DNA of 64,000 nt from Roseofilum capinflatum BLCC-M114 (GCF_030068505.1 NZ_JAQOSO010000055.1:109912-173911); one strand, 5' to 3'; numbered from the stretch's first letter, positions 45,758 to 55,303 are shown. The notes: a model not told the origin generated them from the letters alone. Numbers and translations: made by a program.

Positions 45758-46006
45758 TTGCCTGTGTTCAGTTGGGTTGGCTTATCTACATAACAGATTA
45801 ACGGGTCGTCATCTCAGGGGCGGGACAGCTTCAACTCAACCGATGCCACATCACTCTTACTTTGTACTGAAACTCTACTTAGGGCATGATCATTTGAGCA
45901 TTTCTTTACTTTTCCTCTCCTCTGACTCCCTGGGGTTGTTCTGTTGTCTGTTCTTTATTTCCCTCCTGATCACCATTGATGGAGCTTGCTGTTTAACGAT
46001 CGCCGG

Positions 46007-46038
46007 CTTGGCCCGATCGCCTACTTGGCCCGATCGCC
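46007..46038. repeat. two direct CTTGGCCCGATCGCC repeats
   Basis: Two identical 15-mers lie at 46007-46021 and 46024-46038, 17 bp apart. A further CGATCGCC stands just before them, upstream of the HEAT-repeat gene. It may be a binding-site pair or simply local duplication around CGATCG cores. Confidence 0.35.
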
Positions 46039-46107
46039 AGTAGGAAGCAACTGGGTTTGTGCCCAACCAGTTGAGTCTGACCCCCAAGATTGAGTACACT
46101 CTCTATT

Positions 46108-46872
46108 ATGCAAATCAATGATGACGACCAATCTGTACTCAACGACAACGTTGACTTGAGTAGTCCCCTGGATAACCTAGGGCCTATGGAAGGGACTCCA
46201 GAGAGCGCCCCACCCCCCGATCCAGAGGAAATGTTGCCCTTGCTAGAATCCTCCGTTACCCAAGAGCGGATGTTAGCAGCAAGGGTATTTTGCGAAATCC
46301 AAGACCATCGAGCGATTTCCCCTTTAATTCGGTTATTGGGCGATCGCTGTCCTTTGGTGCGCGTCAGTGCTGCCTATGCTCTAGGACGGAATCCTTCCTC
46401 AGAGGCAATCGAACCCATAATTGACCAACTGCAACGGGACTGGAATGGCTATGTTCGCAAAGGGTTAGTCTGGTCATTAGGCAATAATCGCGATAGCCGC
46501 AGTTTATTTCCGTTGATTGACTCCCTGCGTACCGATATCCCCGCCGTGCGCCTCTGGGCTGCCAGTGCCTTGGCACAAATGACTCACGTGAGTTATGAAG
46601 CGATTATTAGCACGATTCCGCCCCTAATTGAAGGATTAAGACGAGACCCCATTCCCGCCATTCGCAGTAACTGTGCCTGGTCTATCGGTCAACTAGCCCG
46701 CGAAATGCCCTCGAATGTGGTCTATGCTGGGGCGATCGATGGTCTAATTGAAGCCTTTGTGGAAGACGAAGACCTAGGAGTACGGGAAGATGCGCGATCG
46801 GCCTTGCTCAAAGTCGGAGACCCCAGAGCCTTACAACTGATTGAAGAGTTAGAACAAGAAGGATGGTTTTAG
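46108..46872 (+). CDS. HEAT-repeat protein
   Basis: The 254-residue protein has an acidic disordered N-terminus (~1-50) and about five HEAT/PBS-lyase-type helical repeats of ~31 residues (RAISPLIRLLGDRCPLVRVSAAYALG; LRTDIPAVRLWAASALAQM; EDEDLGVREDARSALLKVGD). In cyanobacteria this repeat type occurs in bilin lyases (CpcE/F) and NblB but also in many scaffold proteins; no lyase-specific partner is adjacent, so the role is open. The ATG at 46108 is preferred over a TTG at 46090. Confidence 0.75.
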   Translation: MQINDDDQSVLNDNVDLSSPLDNLGPMEGTPESAPPPDPEEMLPLLESSVTQERMLAARVFCEIQDHRAISPLIRLLGDRCPLVRVSAAYALGRNPSSEAIEPIIDQLQRDWNGYVRKGLVWSLGNNRDSRSLFPLIDSLRTDIPAVRLWAASALAQMTHVSYEAIISTIPPLIEGLRRDPIPAIRSNCAWSIGQLAREMPSNVVYAGAIDGLIEAFVEDEDLGVREDARSALLKVGDPRALQLIEELEQEGWF

Positions 46873-47024
46873 TCAGGTTGAGAAACAGAGAAGAGCGATC
46901 GATTGATTCTCGGATTGAGATACATAACTTAATATTGGCCATAAACAGACTTGATCTATACTGGATGGCCATTAAAGCACTTGCCCTCAATGCTTTCTCA
47001 TGCCTGTAGGGAAACTCAATTACT

Positions 47025-47537
47025 ATGCCCAACTATGCAGACCGAGATCGAGAAGCTACCATCAGTCTTTATACTCCCTTATGGATGCGTCAAGATATTG
47101 ATTTAGATACCTGTGATAGTTACTAGTGGATGCAATTGTTTTTTGCTCCTCAATTGGCGAAGAATCCTTCCGTTATTAAATTGAGACTCCATTTACTTTA
47201 TCCTATAGAGACTTCTAATCGCGATTTCTCTACAGTCTCTTATGATCAACATCATTCTCTGAAACTGGAAGCGGCCTTAGAAATTAGCTTCAAAAACCGC
47301 CTTTCTTTAAGACGCTATCTGGAGTCGGATGAGTATAAAACATTGACTGTTGATATGCCTAAGTATATTAAATCTTTTCAGCCTTACCCACAACGGAGTC
47401 GATCGACGCTAGTTTATAATGGGCAGCCAACGCTAGTCGGTCAAAGGGGGTTAGTCGGCGCTCAAAGTATTGAACAGTTAGGAGCGATTAACCAAATTCA
47501 AGAGTCAGTTACTCAACTGATGTTAGTTAACCGTTAA
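47025..47537 (+). pseudogene. internally deleted paralogue of the EthD-domain gene
   Basis: The frame opens with MPNYADRDREA and continues to DIDLDTCDSY, matching residues 1-33 of the intact gene at 48262. It then hits a TAG (47124-47126) and continues in the same frame with WMQLFFAPQLAKNPS to the end, matching residues ~175-286. About 140 codons are missing at the junction. The downstream part alone (ATG 47130) could still encode 135 residues of the second half-domain. The DUF3611 gene separates it from the intact copy. Confidence 0.85.
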
Positions 47538-47549
47538 GTTTGGGTTAAT

Positions 47550-48134
47550 TTAGGATTTAGGCCGATTAATGACATTGAGTAACCAGAGACTGCCAACAAT
47601 AGAGATAAAATGAGATACCGTGGTATGGGTATTTCCCAACAAGACAAATAAATCGATTGGTTCAATAAATCTGCCCAGATCGGCTCCTGTAGGAATCAAT
47701 CCTTGGGGTTGAAAGAGGGATTTACCCAGTAGTATCCCGGTAATGGCTTCAGCAGCTAAGAGAGAAAAGCTCATACCGACAATATTACAGACCAAGCCAA
47801 ATTTAATCATTTGGATAGTGGTAGCCTTGGAGGGACGGACACTGGTATCGGGCGATCGCAGTTGTCGCGCTAACCGAGTGTAACGAAAGGCTTGCACGAT
47901 ACTGAAATAGAGGACAAGAAGACCACAAATGGCAAAAAATGCCCCTCCTCCACGACCGGGATCTTGGACTCCTGCTCGTGTCTCTTGACCAATTAAGGCA
48001 AACAAAAAGATAATCGTGGCGATCGCCCCTAATACGACTTGAGTCCAAAAGCTAATCCAAGCGGTCAGACGCAAGTTCCCCGAAAATTTCTCGACAGCAG
48101 GGGGAAGGGCATGGAATTCAGAGTTATCAGGCAT
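47550..48134 (-). CDS. DUF3611/TIC21-like membrane protein
   Basis: The 194-residue protein has four hydrophobic segments (~28-48, ~68-88, ~113-135, ~165-188) and the DUF3611 features SGNLRLTAWISFWTQVVLGAI, RYTRLARQLRSPD and the C-terminal HFISIVGSLWLLNVINR. The family includes plant TIC21/PIC1 of the chloroplast inner envelope, for which both protein import and iron transport have been proposed. The bacterial role is unresolved. It lies between the two EthD copies in opposite orientation. Confidence 0.8.
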   Translation of the reverse strand: MPDNSEFHALPPAVEKFSGNLRLTAWISFWTQVVLGAIATIIFLFALIGQETRAGVQDPGRGGGAFFAICGLLVLYFSIVQAFRYTRLARQLRSPDTSVRPSKATTIQMIKFGLVCNIVGMSFSLLAAEAITGILLGKSLFQPQGLIPTGADLGRFIEPIDLFVLLGNTHTTVSHFISIVGSLWLLNVINRPKS

Positions 48135-48261
48135 AGTAATTCGCTACAGCTCCATTCCTTAATCTAGCAGGAAACTCCAAGAGGCGATCGGCAAATTCTT
48201 GACGACTGTCAAAAGGGTGTATTCTATATTGTAAGCTACTTATCAAAAGGTGAACTGAACG

Positions 48262-49122
48262 ATGCCAGATTATTCAGAACGAGATAAACAAGCCGTTGTC
48301 ACTAACTATGCTGTCCTCTGGAAACGGGCTGATATAGATTTAGAAACTTTTGATGGTTATTGGGGCCATGTCCATGGGCCAGTCTGTGTCCGTCTTCCTG
48401 GTTTATATCAGTATTGGCAACATCAAGTCCATCACAATCTAGGAGGCATTTGGCCAGAGATCGAAGGAGTAACCACCCGTTCCTTACCAGAAGAAAACTT
48501 CGATGGAGTTGCCGAGTTAACCTTTAAAAGCAATGAAGATCGACTCACATGGTTCAAAGCTTTCCAAGAAACTTTAACCGGTGATGATGCTAATTTCCTT
48601 AGTCACATCGTCATTTATACAACCAGTCCTGGAAATAGTGTTACTTACTACGACGAACTGGAAAATGGACAACCGACAGGATTAGTCTCGGCTGATAAAT
48701 TCAATATCATCGTTCGCAAAAAGGACAGTGTAAAAGTTGCAAAATTTCATAAATGGATGAAAGAAACTTTAGCTCCTGCACTAGCCAAGGCACAACCTAT
48801 CCTGAAAGTGCGGATGCACTTATTTGATGAAACCACCATGCAACCTGACTTCCAAGGAGCCATTGAAATTAGTTTCACCAATCGTTTGGCTTTACGGAAT
48901 TATTTGGCATCGGATGATTACCAACAAATTTCTCAAGATATTTCCAAGTATCTCAAATCCTTCCAGCCCTATCCACAAAGAGGGACATTTACCCTGGCTT
49001 ATGAAGGAGAGCCAACTCTAACTGGAGAATGGGGAATCACTGGGGCACAAATGATTGAAACAGTCGGAGCTGTCAATCAAACGCAGCCCGTCGTGAGAAA
49101 TTTAATGTTAGGTAACGGTTAA
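48262..49122 (+). CDS. EthD-domain protein with two ferredoxin-like halves
   Basis: The 286-residue protein has its first half (~15-130: DLETFDGYWGHVHGPVCVRLPGL) and second half (~155-285: FHKWMKETLAPALAKAQP) both showing the EthD/dimeric alpha-beta barrel pattern, so the protein looks like an internal duplication. EthD folds occur in small heme or polyketide-handling enzymes and stress proteins; no substrate is evident. A G-H-x-H-G-P-x motif (GHVHGP) may be the active site. The broken paralogue at 47025 keeps mainly the second half. GTGAAC-type weak ribosome site. Confidence 0.7.
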   Translation: MPDYSERDKQAVVTNYAVLWKRADIDLETFDGYWGHVHGPVCVRLPGLYQYWQHQVHHNLGGIWPEIEGVTTRSLPEENFDGVAELTFKSNEDRLTWFKAFQETLTGDDANFLSHIVIYTTSPGNSVTYYDELENGQPTGLVSADKFNIIVRKKDSVKVAKFHKWMKETLAPALAKAQPILKVRMHLFDETTMQPDFQGAIEISFTNRLALRNYLASDDYQQISQDISKYLKSFQPYPQRGTFTLAYEGEPTLTGEWGITGAQMIETVGAVNQTQPVVRNLMLGNG

Positions 49123-49202
49123 ATTCCCATTTTTTGTATTTTTCCTATTGGTTCTTTTCTACCTCTTTTGTCAAGTTCCGAAAAAAAAGAGTCAAATCCC
49201 TA

Positions 49203-49454
49203 ATGCCTGACTTAGATAGTGTGAGTAGTCAGAGCAGAAGCTTGGCGTTTTTTCGGAAAATGACAGAAGAGGACTCAATTTTAATGCTTCAATCATCGGA
49301 CAGTGACAAAAAAGGATTATTAAGATATCCCCTCAATCCAGAATTATTTGTAGCCTCAAGAATAATTATGTTATCCTTCATGGTTGATACGGATAAAGCG
49401 TATATCTTAGATCATCCAATTCTGGATTCTAAGGGAAGCGCCTGTATCTATTGA
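49203..49454 (+). CDS. doubtful small ORF
   Basis: An open frame of 83 codons in the 635-bp gap between the EthD gene and the PadR gene. The translation (starting MPDLDSVSSQSR) has no motif or membrane segment and no convincing ribosome site. The rest of the gap (49455-49757) shows nothing coding. Confidence 0.2.
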   Translation: MPDLDSVSSQSRSLAFFRKMTEEDSILMLQSSDSDKKGLLRYPLNPELFVASRIIMLSFMVDTDKAYILDHPILDSKGSACIY

Positions 49455-49757
49455 TGTAGGTTAGTCAACCCATTAATCTCCCTGTTGCCATACAGGGCTT
49501 TAGATCTCAGCTCCAAGGATTTCACCTACCAATCGGGGTAACCATCAACGACTTAACCCAAAACCACTGGCATTTGGGTTAGATGATTTAGGCTCAAGCG
49601 GGTGTGCATCTACAAAATTACCCAAAATCTCTTTTCAAGTTAACCTGAGCCAGTCTTTAACGTTTTGTAAGGGAATTTTCATAACCAGGGCTGCATTTAC
49701 TCAAGTCCAGTTCATTGACCTGATTTGAGTTCATTCATGCTTGTGCAGAGAAAAGCT

Positions 49758-50153
49758 ATGACATTTGAAGAAATTTATCGTTTTTTTCAAGACCCACCGC
49801 CCATTCACTTGAATACCGAGTTAGCCGTCTGTTATGTCTTATCCGTCTTACTCAATAAAGACTCCTATGGAACCGAACTCATCCGACTCCTGAAAAAGCA
49901 GTATCCCAAATATCGCCTATCCGATACAGTGCTTTACAGCGCCCTCAAATTCTTGGAAGAGGAAGAGATGATCACCGGATATTGGAAGAAACTCGCCCGA
50001 CGGGGACGGCCTCGCAGGATGTATCAGATCCAATATCGGGGACGCGCTCAAGCTCAAGAATTGGCGCTCTTGTGGCAAGAATATACCAGTGATGGCCCCC
50101 TTGAAATGGCAGCTCCTGCTTTAACTGTGCGTAAAAGTGTCTCCCAATCTTAG
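49758..50153 (+). CDS. PadR-family transcriptional regulator
   Basis: The 131-residue winged-helix regulator has a core (~20-105) AVCYVLSVLLNKDSYGTELIRLL, then RLSDTVLYSALKFLEEEEMITGYW, then RRGRPRRMYQIQYRGRA, which is the PadR helix-turn-helix and wing. The first ~20 residues (TFEEIYRFFQDPPPIHLN) are a cyanobacteria-type N-terminal arm. The start at 49758 was chosen because it matches that arm; ATG 49737 is in frame. Targets are unknown. It is convergent with the PEP-CTERM gene. Confidence 0.82.
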   Translation: MTFEEIYRFFQDPPPIHLNTELAVCYVLSVLLNKDSYGTELIRLLKKQYPKYRLSDTVLYSALKFLEEEEMITGYWKKLARRGRPRRMYQIQYRGRAQAQELALLWQEYTSDGPLEMAAPALTVRKSVSQS

Positions 50154-50221
50154 GTAACGCTATGCCCTTTAGAGAAGTTAGGTTCAGTTATTTCACATAA
50201 CCGATAACCATCAGCCAGGCT

Positions 50222-50243
50222 TGTAGGGGCGATCGCCCCTACA
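50222..50243. terminator. TGTAGGGGCGATCGCCCCTACA palindrome (22 bp)
   Basis: A perfect 22-bp inverted repeat with a GCGATCGC centre, located between the convergent PadR and PEP-CTERM genes. The same core recurs at 52892-52911 and its GTAGGGG/CCCCTAC ends recur at 4718-4745. It is a probable bidirectional transcription end or dispersed repeat. Confidence 0.5.
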
Positions 50244-50281
50244 GATTGTGTCAATACACGCCTAACGACTAGCGATAGGAT

Positions 50282-52084
50282 TTAGAGCTTCCGGGATTGA
50301 CGACGGTGGCGCAAGCGGATTAAGATAGCGCCTACTCCAACTAATCCGAACAGAGTTGAGGGTTCTGGAATATCTTGGGAAGATTCATACTCTGGATCGA
50401 GAGGCCTGAGCGTAAAGTCAGCAGTTTCAGTGTTGAAAGCCAGTTTAATCGGCAATGCCATCGGATTCGTCGGATCGATGGTATCCCCTGTGCGAACCGT
50501 AAAGTTCTTCACACCCATAACACCATCTAACCCTTCAACCAGCAAGTCGCCTAACAAATCAGCATAGTGATTGAAGTTGATTTGATCGCCACTGGAAAAT
50601 TGACCCAGAACGTTATCTCCGACAGAAACGGTAAACGGATTGTCAAAGTCAACGGGTAAATCTAAGATTGAAGTAAACAGGGACTCGCTGTCCATTTCGT
50701 AGTTAAATCCGTAGGCAGTCGGAGGATCGAACCAACGACCACTGGTCACACCACAGAAGTTCATCTGATTAATCTGCTGCACGGGGCAGTTGGGCAGCCA
50801 GGGGTTGAACTGAGAATCAGCAAACGAGTTTGCACGAAAAACACCTTCAAAACCGTTAGCCAGTTTAGCCCAGAAGGTAATCTCATTGCTATCGTTGAGA
50901 CTCCCCCGATCCATGGCCAAGTCGGTAACGGTTGAGCCATCTAGGGCATCACCAATACCAATGACTTTATCCTTAAGGGGATCGTCTCCAATAAAGATTC
51001 CTTTCTTGTATCGATCGTCTCTAGGGTTGGTTTGATTGGCCATGAAGGCAACAATATTGTCATTTCTATCGTTAATGGAGCTTGTGCCCATATTAATGAA
51101 GCTTGAACTCGTTGGGTCAAAATGACAGGCATGCGCTTGTCCTGGTGGACAGTAATTACTAGCAACCACACTGCCACTATTACCATCTCCAGTGAGGATG
51201 GCTTGCCCAGCAGGTCCACCAATAGCAGTGGTAGGCAGAACTCCGATAAAAGCAGAAATCATGTCGTTGTCATTGATATTCGCTTCGCGGTATGCGCCTG
51301 CAACAAAAGTAGGATTGGTAATGACTTGAGAGACAGCAGCACCATTGCCAGCATATATGCCATCGGTCATGGAGAAACTAACCCATCCCCTACGGTTAAT
51401 GGATGGTGCTTGAAAGAGGCATTGGTTGGCTCCGCATTGACTGATTCGGGTGATTCCTCCTGGATCTCCTTTGAAGACATTGACAACTCCATTGCTTTTG
51501 GCCGTAAATGCCACCTCTCCCTTATTGTTGATGGAAAGTCCAGGAGCGAAAGTATAGCCATTAGCGCTACTGGCAATTAATTCTAGGGGAGCAGTGCTAC
51601 TCTGTCGGGTGTAGATACGCTGGCTGCCATCGGACATCTTAGCGACAAAAGCAACGTTCCAATTGGGACTAATCGCAATTCCAGGGCCAAAACCGACAAT
51701 GGTATCTTGCCCGATTTGAGTCCCTACCTGAGCAATAAGCCGACGAGCATTAAGTCCTCTGCCGCCAGTGTTAGTATAGATTGCATCTCCATTGACGGTT
51801 CTGGCATGATAAGCAACTCGTCCACCGCGATCGCTGAGGGCAATCCCTCTACCTGCTTGGTAATTGGCATCAGCAGCTAAGTTGAAAGCAGGCCCCCAGG
51901 CGGAAAGGTGGCCGCTAGTCCCTAAGCCGCGATAGACTTGGCTGTAACTAGAGCCAACACTGCTTGGATCAGTGCTGGCAATGCGGGAAAAAGTGAAGTT
52001 GGCTGCCTGCGCGTGGCTGGCCGTGAAGATTGAAGCACCTGTGAGCAGTAGGCTCGTCCATTGAAAGAGTTTTTGAGAAGTCAT
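50282..52084 (-). CDS. PEP-CTERM-anchored exported protein
   Basis: A 600-residue protein from the ATG at 52084, which is preceded by GGGAG and opens on a signal peptide (LFQWTSLLLTGASIFTASHAQA). The body (~30-460) contains a series of ~50-residue beta repeats with a recurring N-x-x-G-x-V-A-F-x-A pattern (INNKGEVAFTAK, INRRGWVSFSM), suggesting a propeller-like fold. The C-terminus is a PEP-CTERM sorting tag: PEPS, a hydrophobic helix (TLFGLVGVGAILI) and an Arg-rich end. It would be cut by an exosortase elsewhere in the genome. The in-frame extension to 52252 is probably untranslated leader. Confidence 0.8.
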   Translation of the reverse strand: MTSQKLFQWTSLLLTGASIFTASHAQAANFTFSRIASTDPSSVGSSYSQVYRGLGTSGHLSAWGPAFNLAADANYQAGRGIALSDRGGRVAYHARTVNGDAIYTNTGGRGLNARRLIAQVGTQIGQDTIVGFGPGIAISPNWNVAFVAKMSDGSQRIYTRQSSTAPLELIASSANGYTFAPGLSINNKGEVAFTAKSNGVVNVFKGDPGGITRISQCGANQCLFQAPSINRRGWVSFSMTDGIYAGNGAAVSQVITNPTFVAGAYREANINDNDMISAFIGVLPTTAIGGPAGQAILTGDGNSGSVVASNYCPPGQAHACHFDPTSSSFINMGTSSINDRNDNIVAFMANQTNPRDDRYKKGIFIGDDPLKDKVIGIGDALDGSTVTDLAMDRGSLNDSNEITFWAKLANGFEGVFRANSFADSQFNPWLPNCPVQQINQMNFCGVTSGRWFDPPTAYGFNYEMDSESLFTSILDLPVDFDNPFTVSVGDNVLGQFSSGDQINFNHYADLLGDLLVEGLDGVMGVKNFTVRTGDTIDPTNPMALPIKLAFNTETADFTLRPLDPEYESSQDIPEPSTLFGLVGVGAILIRLRHRRQSRKL

Positions 52085-52287
52085 GGGTAATTTTCTCCCG
52101 ATCGCGACACAGATCAATTGCTGAACTATTGGTACTGAGGTATTCAGGGTTTGTGGAATAGCACCATGCGCTATTTGGGTGATAGGTAATGAGGGTGAGA
52201 AGTCTTTGAATAAAGGTTTTTCAGCCATTGTCACCGATCGAAATTGGCCCATAAAGGGCGCGTAGTGAAGTATTCAGCTTTCCTGTC

Positions 52288-52325
52288 ACTTCAGTATTTC
52301 CTTCTGAGAATACTGAAGTTTTTTA
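52288..52325 (+). terminator. orphan Rho-independent terminator
   Basis: An 11-bp perfect stem ACTTCAGTATT/AATACTGAAGT with a 10-base loop is followed by TTTTTTA on the plus strand only. No plus-strand gene ends here: the nearest is the minus-strand PEP-CTERM gene. It may end a short noncoding RNA started within 52085-52287. Confidence 0.65.
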
Positions 52326-52941
52326 TGGAAGTCATTAAGAACAACCGTAAATTCACAGAATCTTGTTCAAAATCTGTGTTTTATGTATTTTCTGTAAAAA
52401 TAAGTTGTTTTTTTAAGGAATCAAACTGAGTCACTGGCAACAAAAAGAGAGTTTTTTAGTTAAAACTCCTGAATTTAAGTCATAAAACATGATTCGATTC
52501 CGTAAGGAATTTAAGAAAACCTTCTTTTCTTCGCAATATTTTCAGTAAGAGTACGGAGATATTCCAGCGCTTTATGCTGTTGAATAATAAGTAATATTAA
52601 ATTCGGAAATTTGTGTCATTGCGACCGCAGGGAAGCATTCGGGCTTTACGTTTCACGCAAGCTTCGCTTTCATGTCGGCGACAGCCGAAACGCGCATACT
52701 TCGTATTCATGTCCGCGAAGCGGAAACGCCGAGTTTACCGGTATAAGGGAGATTGCTTCATTCCGCTTCGCTTCATTCGCAATGACATACTATTTGAGCG
52801 TAGTTGAAGGGGCTGGGGGATGAGGGGCAGCCATGACATAACTCATTTAGGTTTGCTATATAGTTGATTTGTTTTAGAATGGGGTATGGGTGTAGGGGCG
52901 ATCGCCCCTACCTCTAGTATTTTCAGGGATGAATTCAAGGC
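52326..52941. other. intergenic repeat-rich region with GTAGGGG palindrome
   Basis: This 616-bp region upstream of the PEP-CTERM gene and downstream of accD has no credible gene. Bases 52640-52760 are a low-complexity mosaic of CGAAGCGG-like and CATGTC pieces. Bases 52892-52911 form the perfect palindrome GTAGGGGCGATCGCCCCTAC, 31 bp past the accD stop on the accD strand, a likely accD terminator. Confidence 0.5.
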
Positions 52942-53910
52942 TCAATTCTCGATCGCCTGATGGGTGTTGAGAGTCGGATCGGGCAGGGAATGGGAATAGC
53001 TAGGAATATCTCCATTCTGTTGTCCTTTATCCATCGGTTTAGCCGTCTCTTCTACCCCTCCATGGAGGCGTACCAACTGGGCTAAAGTTTTCTTCAGTTG
53101 GGTACGGGGCACAATTAAATCAACAAAGCCATGTTGCAGCAAATATTCCGAAGTTTGGAAATCATCGGGGAGCTTTTCCCGTAGGGTTTGTTCGATGACT
53201 CGTCGCCCGGCAAATCCAATGGTGGCTTTCGGTTCAGCCAGAATCAGATCGCCGAGCATGGCAAAACTGGCAATTACGCCCCCAGTAGTGGGATGGGTGA
53301 GAACAGGCATGTAGAGTAAACCCGCTTCTTGATGACGCTCGACAGCTCCTGAAATTTTCGCCATTTGCATCAAACTCAGCATTCCTTCCTGCATTCGTGC
53401 CCCTCCAGAGGCACAAATGACGATCGCCGGTATTCCCTCTGAAGTCGCTTTTTCCAGCAGTCGGGCAATTTTTTCCCCAACCACCGATCCCATGCTGCCC
53501 CCCATAAAGCCAAAGTCCATCACAGCTAGGGCAATGGGCAAGCCATCCAATTGACCCAAACCCGTTTGTACCGCATCATTAAGATGGGTTTTCGCTTGAT
53601 ATTCCTTGAGGCGATCGCTATACCGTTTGCGGTCTTTAAACTTTAAAGGATCGTCCGGGCGCAAATGCTCATCCAAAGGAGTCCAGGTTTTACTATCAAT
53701 CAATTGGGCAATCCGTTCATTGCTATCGACCCGAAAATGGTGTTCGCATTCCAAACACACCATTTGATTGCTCTGTAAATCCTTCGTATAGGTCAAAACT
53801 CCACACATGGGGCATTTCGTCCACAACCCATCAGCAATTTCCCGCTCTTGGCGTTCTGGGCTGATGGGAGAAGTTTTTTGTCTGTTGGCAAACCAATCAA
53901 ATAAAGACAT
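52942..53910 (-). CDS. accD: acetyl-CoA carboxylase carboxyltransferase subunit beta
   Basis: The beta half of the carboxyltransferase that moves the carboxyl group from biotin to acetyl-CoA for fatty-acid synthesis. A four-cysteine zinc finger (CPMC ... CLEC) lies at ~35-58 and a crotonase-like domain with [15 protein letters not shown] and [19 protein letters not shown] follows. The 322-residue product has a ~35-residue unconserved C-terminal tail (from [11 protein letters not shown]). The ATG at 53910 (MSLFDWF) is the usual start; the upstream TTG is rejected. Confidence 0.95.
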   Translation of the reverse strand: MSLFDWFANRQKTSPISPERQEREIADGLWTKCPMCGVLTYTKDLQSNQMVCLECEHHFRVDSNERIAQLIDSKTWTPLDEHLRPDDPLKFKDRKRYSDRLKEYQAKTHLNDAVQTGLGQLDGLPIALAVMDFGFMGGSMGSVVGEKIARLLEKATSEGIPAIVICASGGARMQEGMLSLMQMAKISGAVERHQEAGLLYMPVLTHPTTGGVIASFAMLGDLILAEPKATIGFAGRRVIEQTLREKLPDDFQTSEYLLQHGFVDLIVPRTQLKKTLAQLVRLHGGVEETAKPMDKGQQNGDIPSYSHSLPDPTLNTHQAIEN

Positions 53911-53944
53911 GAACAATAAAGAGATTATCTAAGGGAAAGTTAAA

Positions 53945-54160
53945 TTACTCGTCTGGGGTCTCCTCTATTTCGCTCAGAAGCAACAAAGCACTCCAACGAT
54001 ATTCGGGCGCAACCTGCACGGCAGTGGGAGACCCCATACCTAAATAGGAGACTACCCCGCAATCCACCAGGCGGGTGGGGATTTCCTGGGCACTGAGCAA
54101 CTGTTCCATCAGTTCTGCCTCCCAGCGAGTTGAGGTCGTGCGAATTGTAATCCAAGACAC
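53945..54160 (-). CDS. DUF2007-like small protein
   Basis: The 71-residue protein starts at a GTG. The pattern (TIRTTSTRWEAELMEQLLSAQEIPTRLVD then YRWSALLLLSEIEE) resembles the DUF2007 'putative signal transducing' family, a small ferredoxin-like fold. It starts 4 bp after the prepilin peptidase stop and lies 34 bp before accD, so it is probably part of a pilD-DUF2007-accD transcript. Function unknown. Confidence 0.6.
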   Translation of the reverse strand: MSWITIRTTSTRWEAELMEQLLSAQEIPTRLVDCGVVSYLGMGSPTAVQVAPEYRWSALLLLSEIEETPDE

Positions 54161-54164
54161 TCGA

Positions 54165-54968
54165 TTATCCTATCAGGTTAGGCGGGAAAAATAACTGCAT
54201 ATAAGTGGATATGATGCGATCGCCCCAGAAGATAGTCAGGGCCCCGCCCAGGGCAAGAAAGGGGCCAAAGGGCATTTTTTGACGGCGTTTGAGTTGGCCC
54301 GAGGCGATCGCGCCTAACCCAACAACAGCCCCAATTAAACAGGCCAGAAACCCTGATAGTAACAGCAATTTCCACCCCAACCAAGCCCCGATCGCCGCCG
54401 CCAGTTTTGCATCTCCTTCGCCCATGGCCGCTTGACCGAGCAGAAACGACCCCAAAATAATAATCATTTCAAATAACCACAAGCCTAGAATGGCTCCAAA
54501 CATGCCATCGAGGAACGGAGCGGCTGCTCCTCCACCTCGGAGCAATTGATAGAGCAAACCCGCCACCAGCCCCAACTGAGTGAGGCTATTGGGCAAGGTG
54601 AACGTATCCCAGTCAATCATCGCCAGTACCAACAGCCAACTCAAGCAGAGGCAATAACCCACCGTTTCCCAAGAGAGTCCAAACTGGAGATAAACCCCTA
54701 GAAACAGTAAACCGGTAATTCCTTCAATGGTGGGATAGCGCCAAGAAATCGGGCTGTGACAATAGCGGCATTTTCCCCCCAACGCCAACCAACCGAACAC
54801 CGGGATATTATCAGCGATGCTCAACCGATGGGAACAGAGGGGACAATGGGACGGAGGGAACAGAATCGATAAGCCGGCCGGAATGCGATAGATAACGACA
54901 TTGAGGAAACTCCCGATCGCCAATCCTAACATTAAGGCGATCGTCATACTCGGAATTTCAATCCACAC
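54165..54968 (-). CDS. pilD: prepilin peptidase / N-methyltransferase (A24)
   Basis: An inner-membrane aspartic peptidase that cleaves and N-methylates type IV pilins. The 267-residue product has the N-terminal GSFLNVVIYRIP segment, a zinc-type CPLC ... CRYC motif (~41-70) and both catalytic aspartates, in MIDWDTFTLPN and GEGDAKLAAAIG. About seven hydrophobic helices follow. The start is a GTG at 54968 (ATG at 54947 possible). It supports pilus-based motility and DNA uptake; the pilins are not in this window. Confidence 0.93.
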   Translation of the reverse strand: MWIEIPSMTIALMLGLAIGSFLNVVIYRIPAGLSILFPPSHCPLCSHRLSIADNIPVFGWLALGGKCRYCHSPISWRYPTIEGITGLLFLGVYLQFGLSWETVGYCLCLSWLLVLAMIDWDTFTLPNSLTQLGLVAGLLYQLLRGGGAAAPFLDGMFGAILGLWLFEMIIILGSFLLGQAAMGEGDAKLAAAIGAWLGWKLLLLSGFLACLIGAVVGLGAIASGQLKRRQKMPFGPFLALGGALTIFWGDRIISTYMQLFFPPNLIG

Positions 54969-54980
54969 CTGATGCCTCCC

Positions 54981-55274
54981 TTAATACAGCTTAGTTTCCA
55001 AATGGTTAAACGGAATAAACACCTCGGTCGGCAACAAAGCCAACCCTTCCTGAAACACCAAAACCGCCCGATAGCTCACCTGATTCACCACCACCCCTAG
55101 CGGCCGATGAAACTGGTCTGCATGTTTTTGGGCCGCCCCATCCGCCACTGCACAATAGACCCCATAGGTATCACGAGCAACTCGCACTAAGGACGGATCG
55201 ACCACATCGAGATCCTTTGGGACATAAATGGGATAATAGGGATAACTGGGGGATTCTAAAGGGACTTGTACCAC
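54981..55274 (-). CDS. hypothetical soluble protein
   Basis: Not recognised. The 97-residue protein starts at GTG; the sequence (ARDTYGVYCAVADGAAQKHADQF, VVVNQVSYRAVLVFQEG) suggests a small alpha/beta domain with no membrane segment or metal motif. It lies between ftn2/arc6 and pilD on the same strand, 29 bp after the former and 12 bp before the latter, so it is probably co-transcribed with both. Confidence 0.6.
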   Translation of the reverse strand: MVQVPLESPSYPYYPIYVPKDLDVVDPSLVRVARDTYGVYCAVADGAAQKHADQFHRPLGVVVNQVSYRAVLVFQEGLALLPTEVFIPFNHLETKLY

Positions 55275-55303
55275 AGAGTAACTTTCCTAGCATTATGGGC
55301 TAT

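Noticed and set aside
50222-50243. GCGATCGC-centred palindrome as an operator
   Set aside because: It lies between two stop codons of convergent genes, so an operator role is unlikely; a terminator or dispersed repeat is more probable.
52640-52760. Possible small ORFs (61-70 codons) in repeat-like DNA
   Set aside because: Their translations are Arg/Ser-rich mosaics of short DNA repeats with no ribosome sites.
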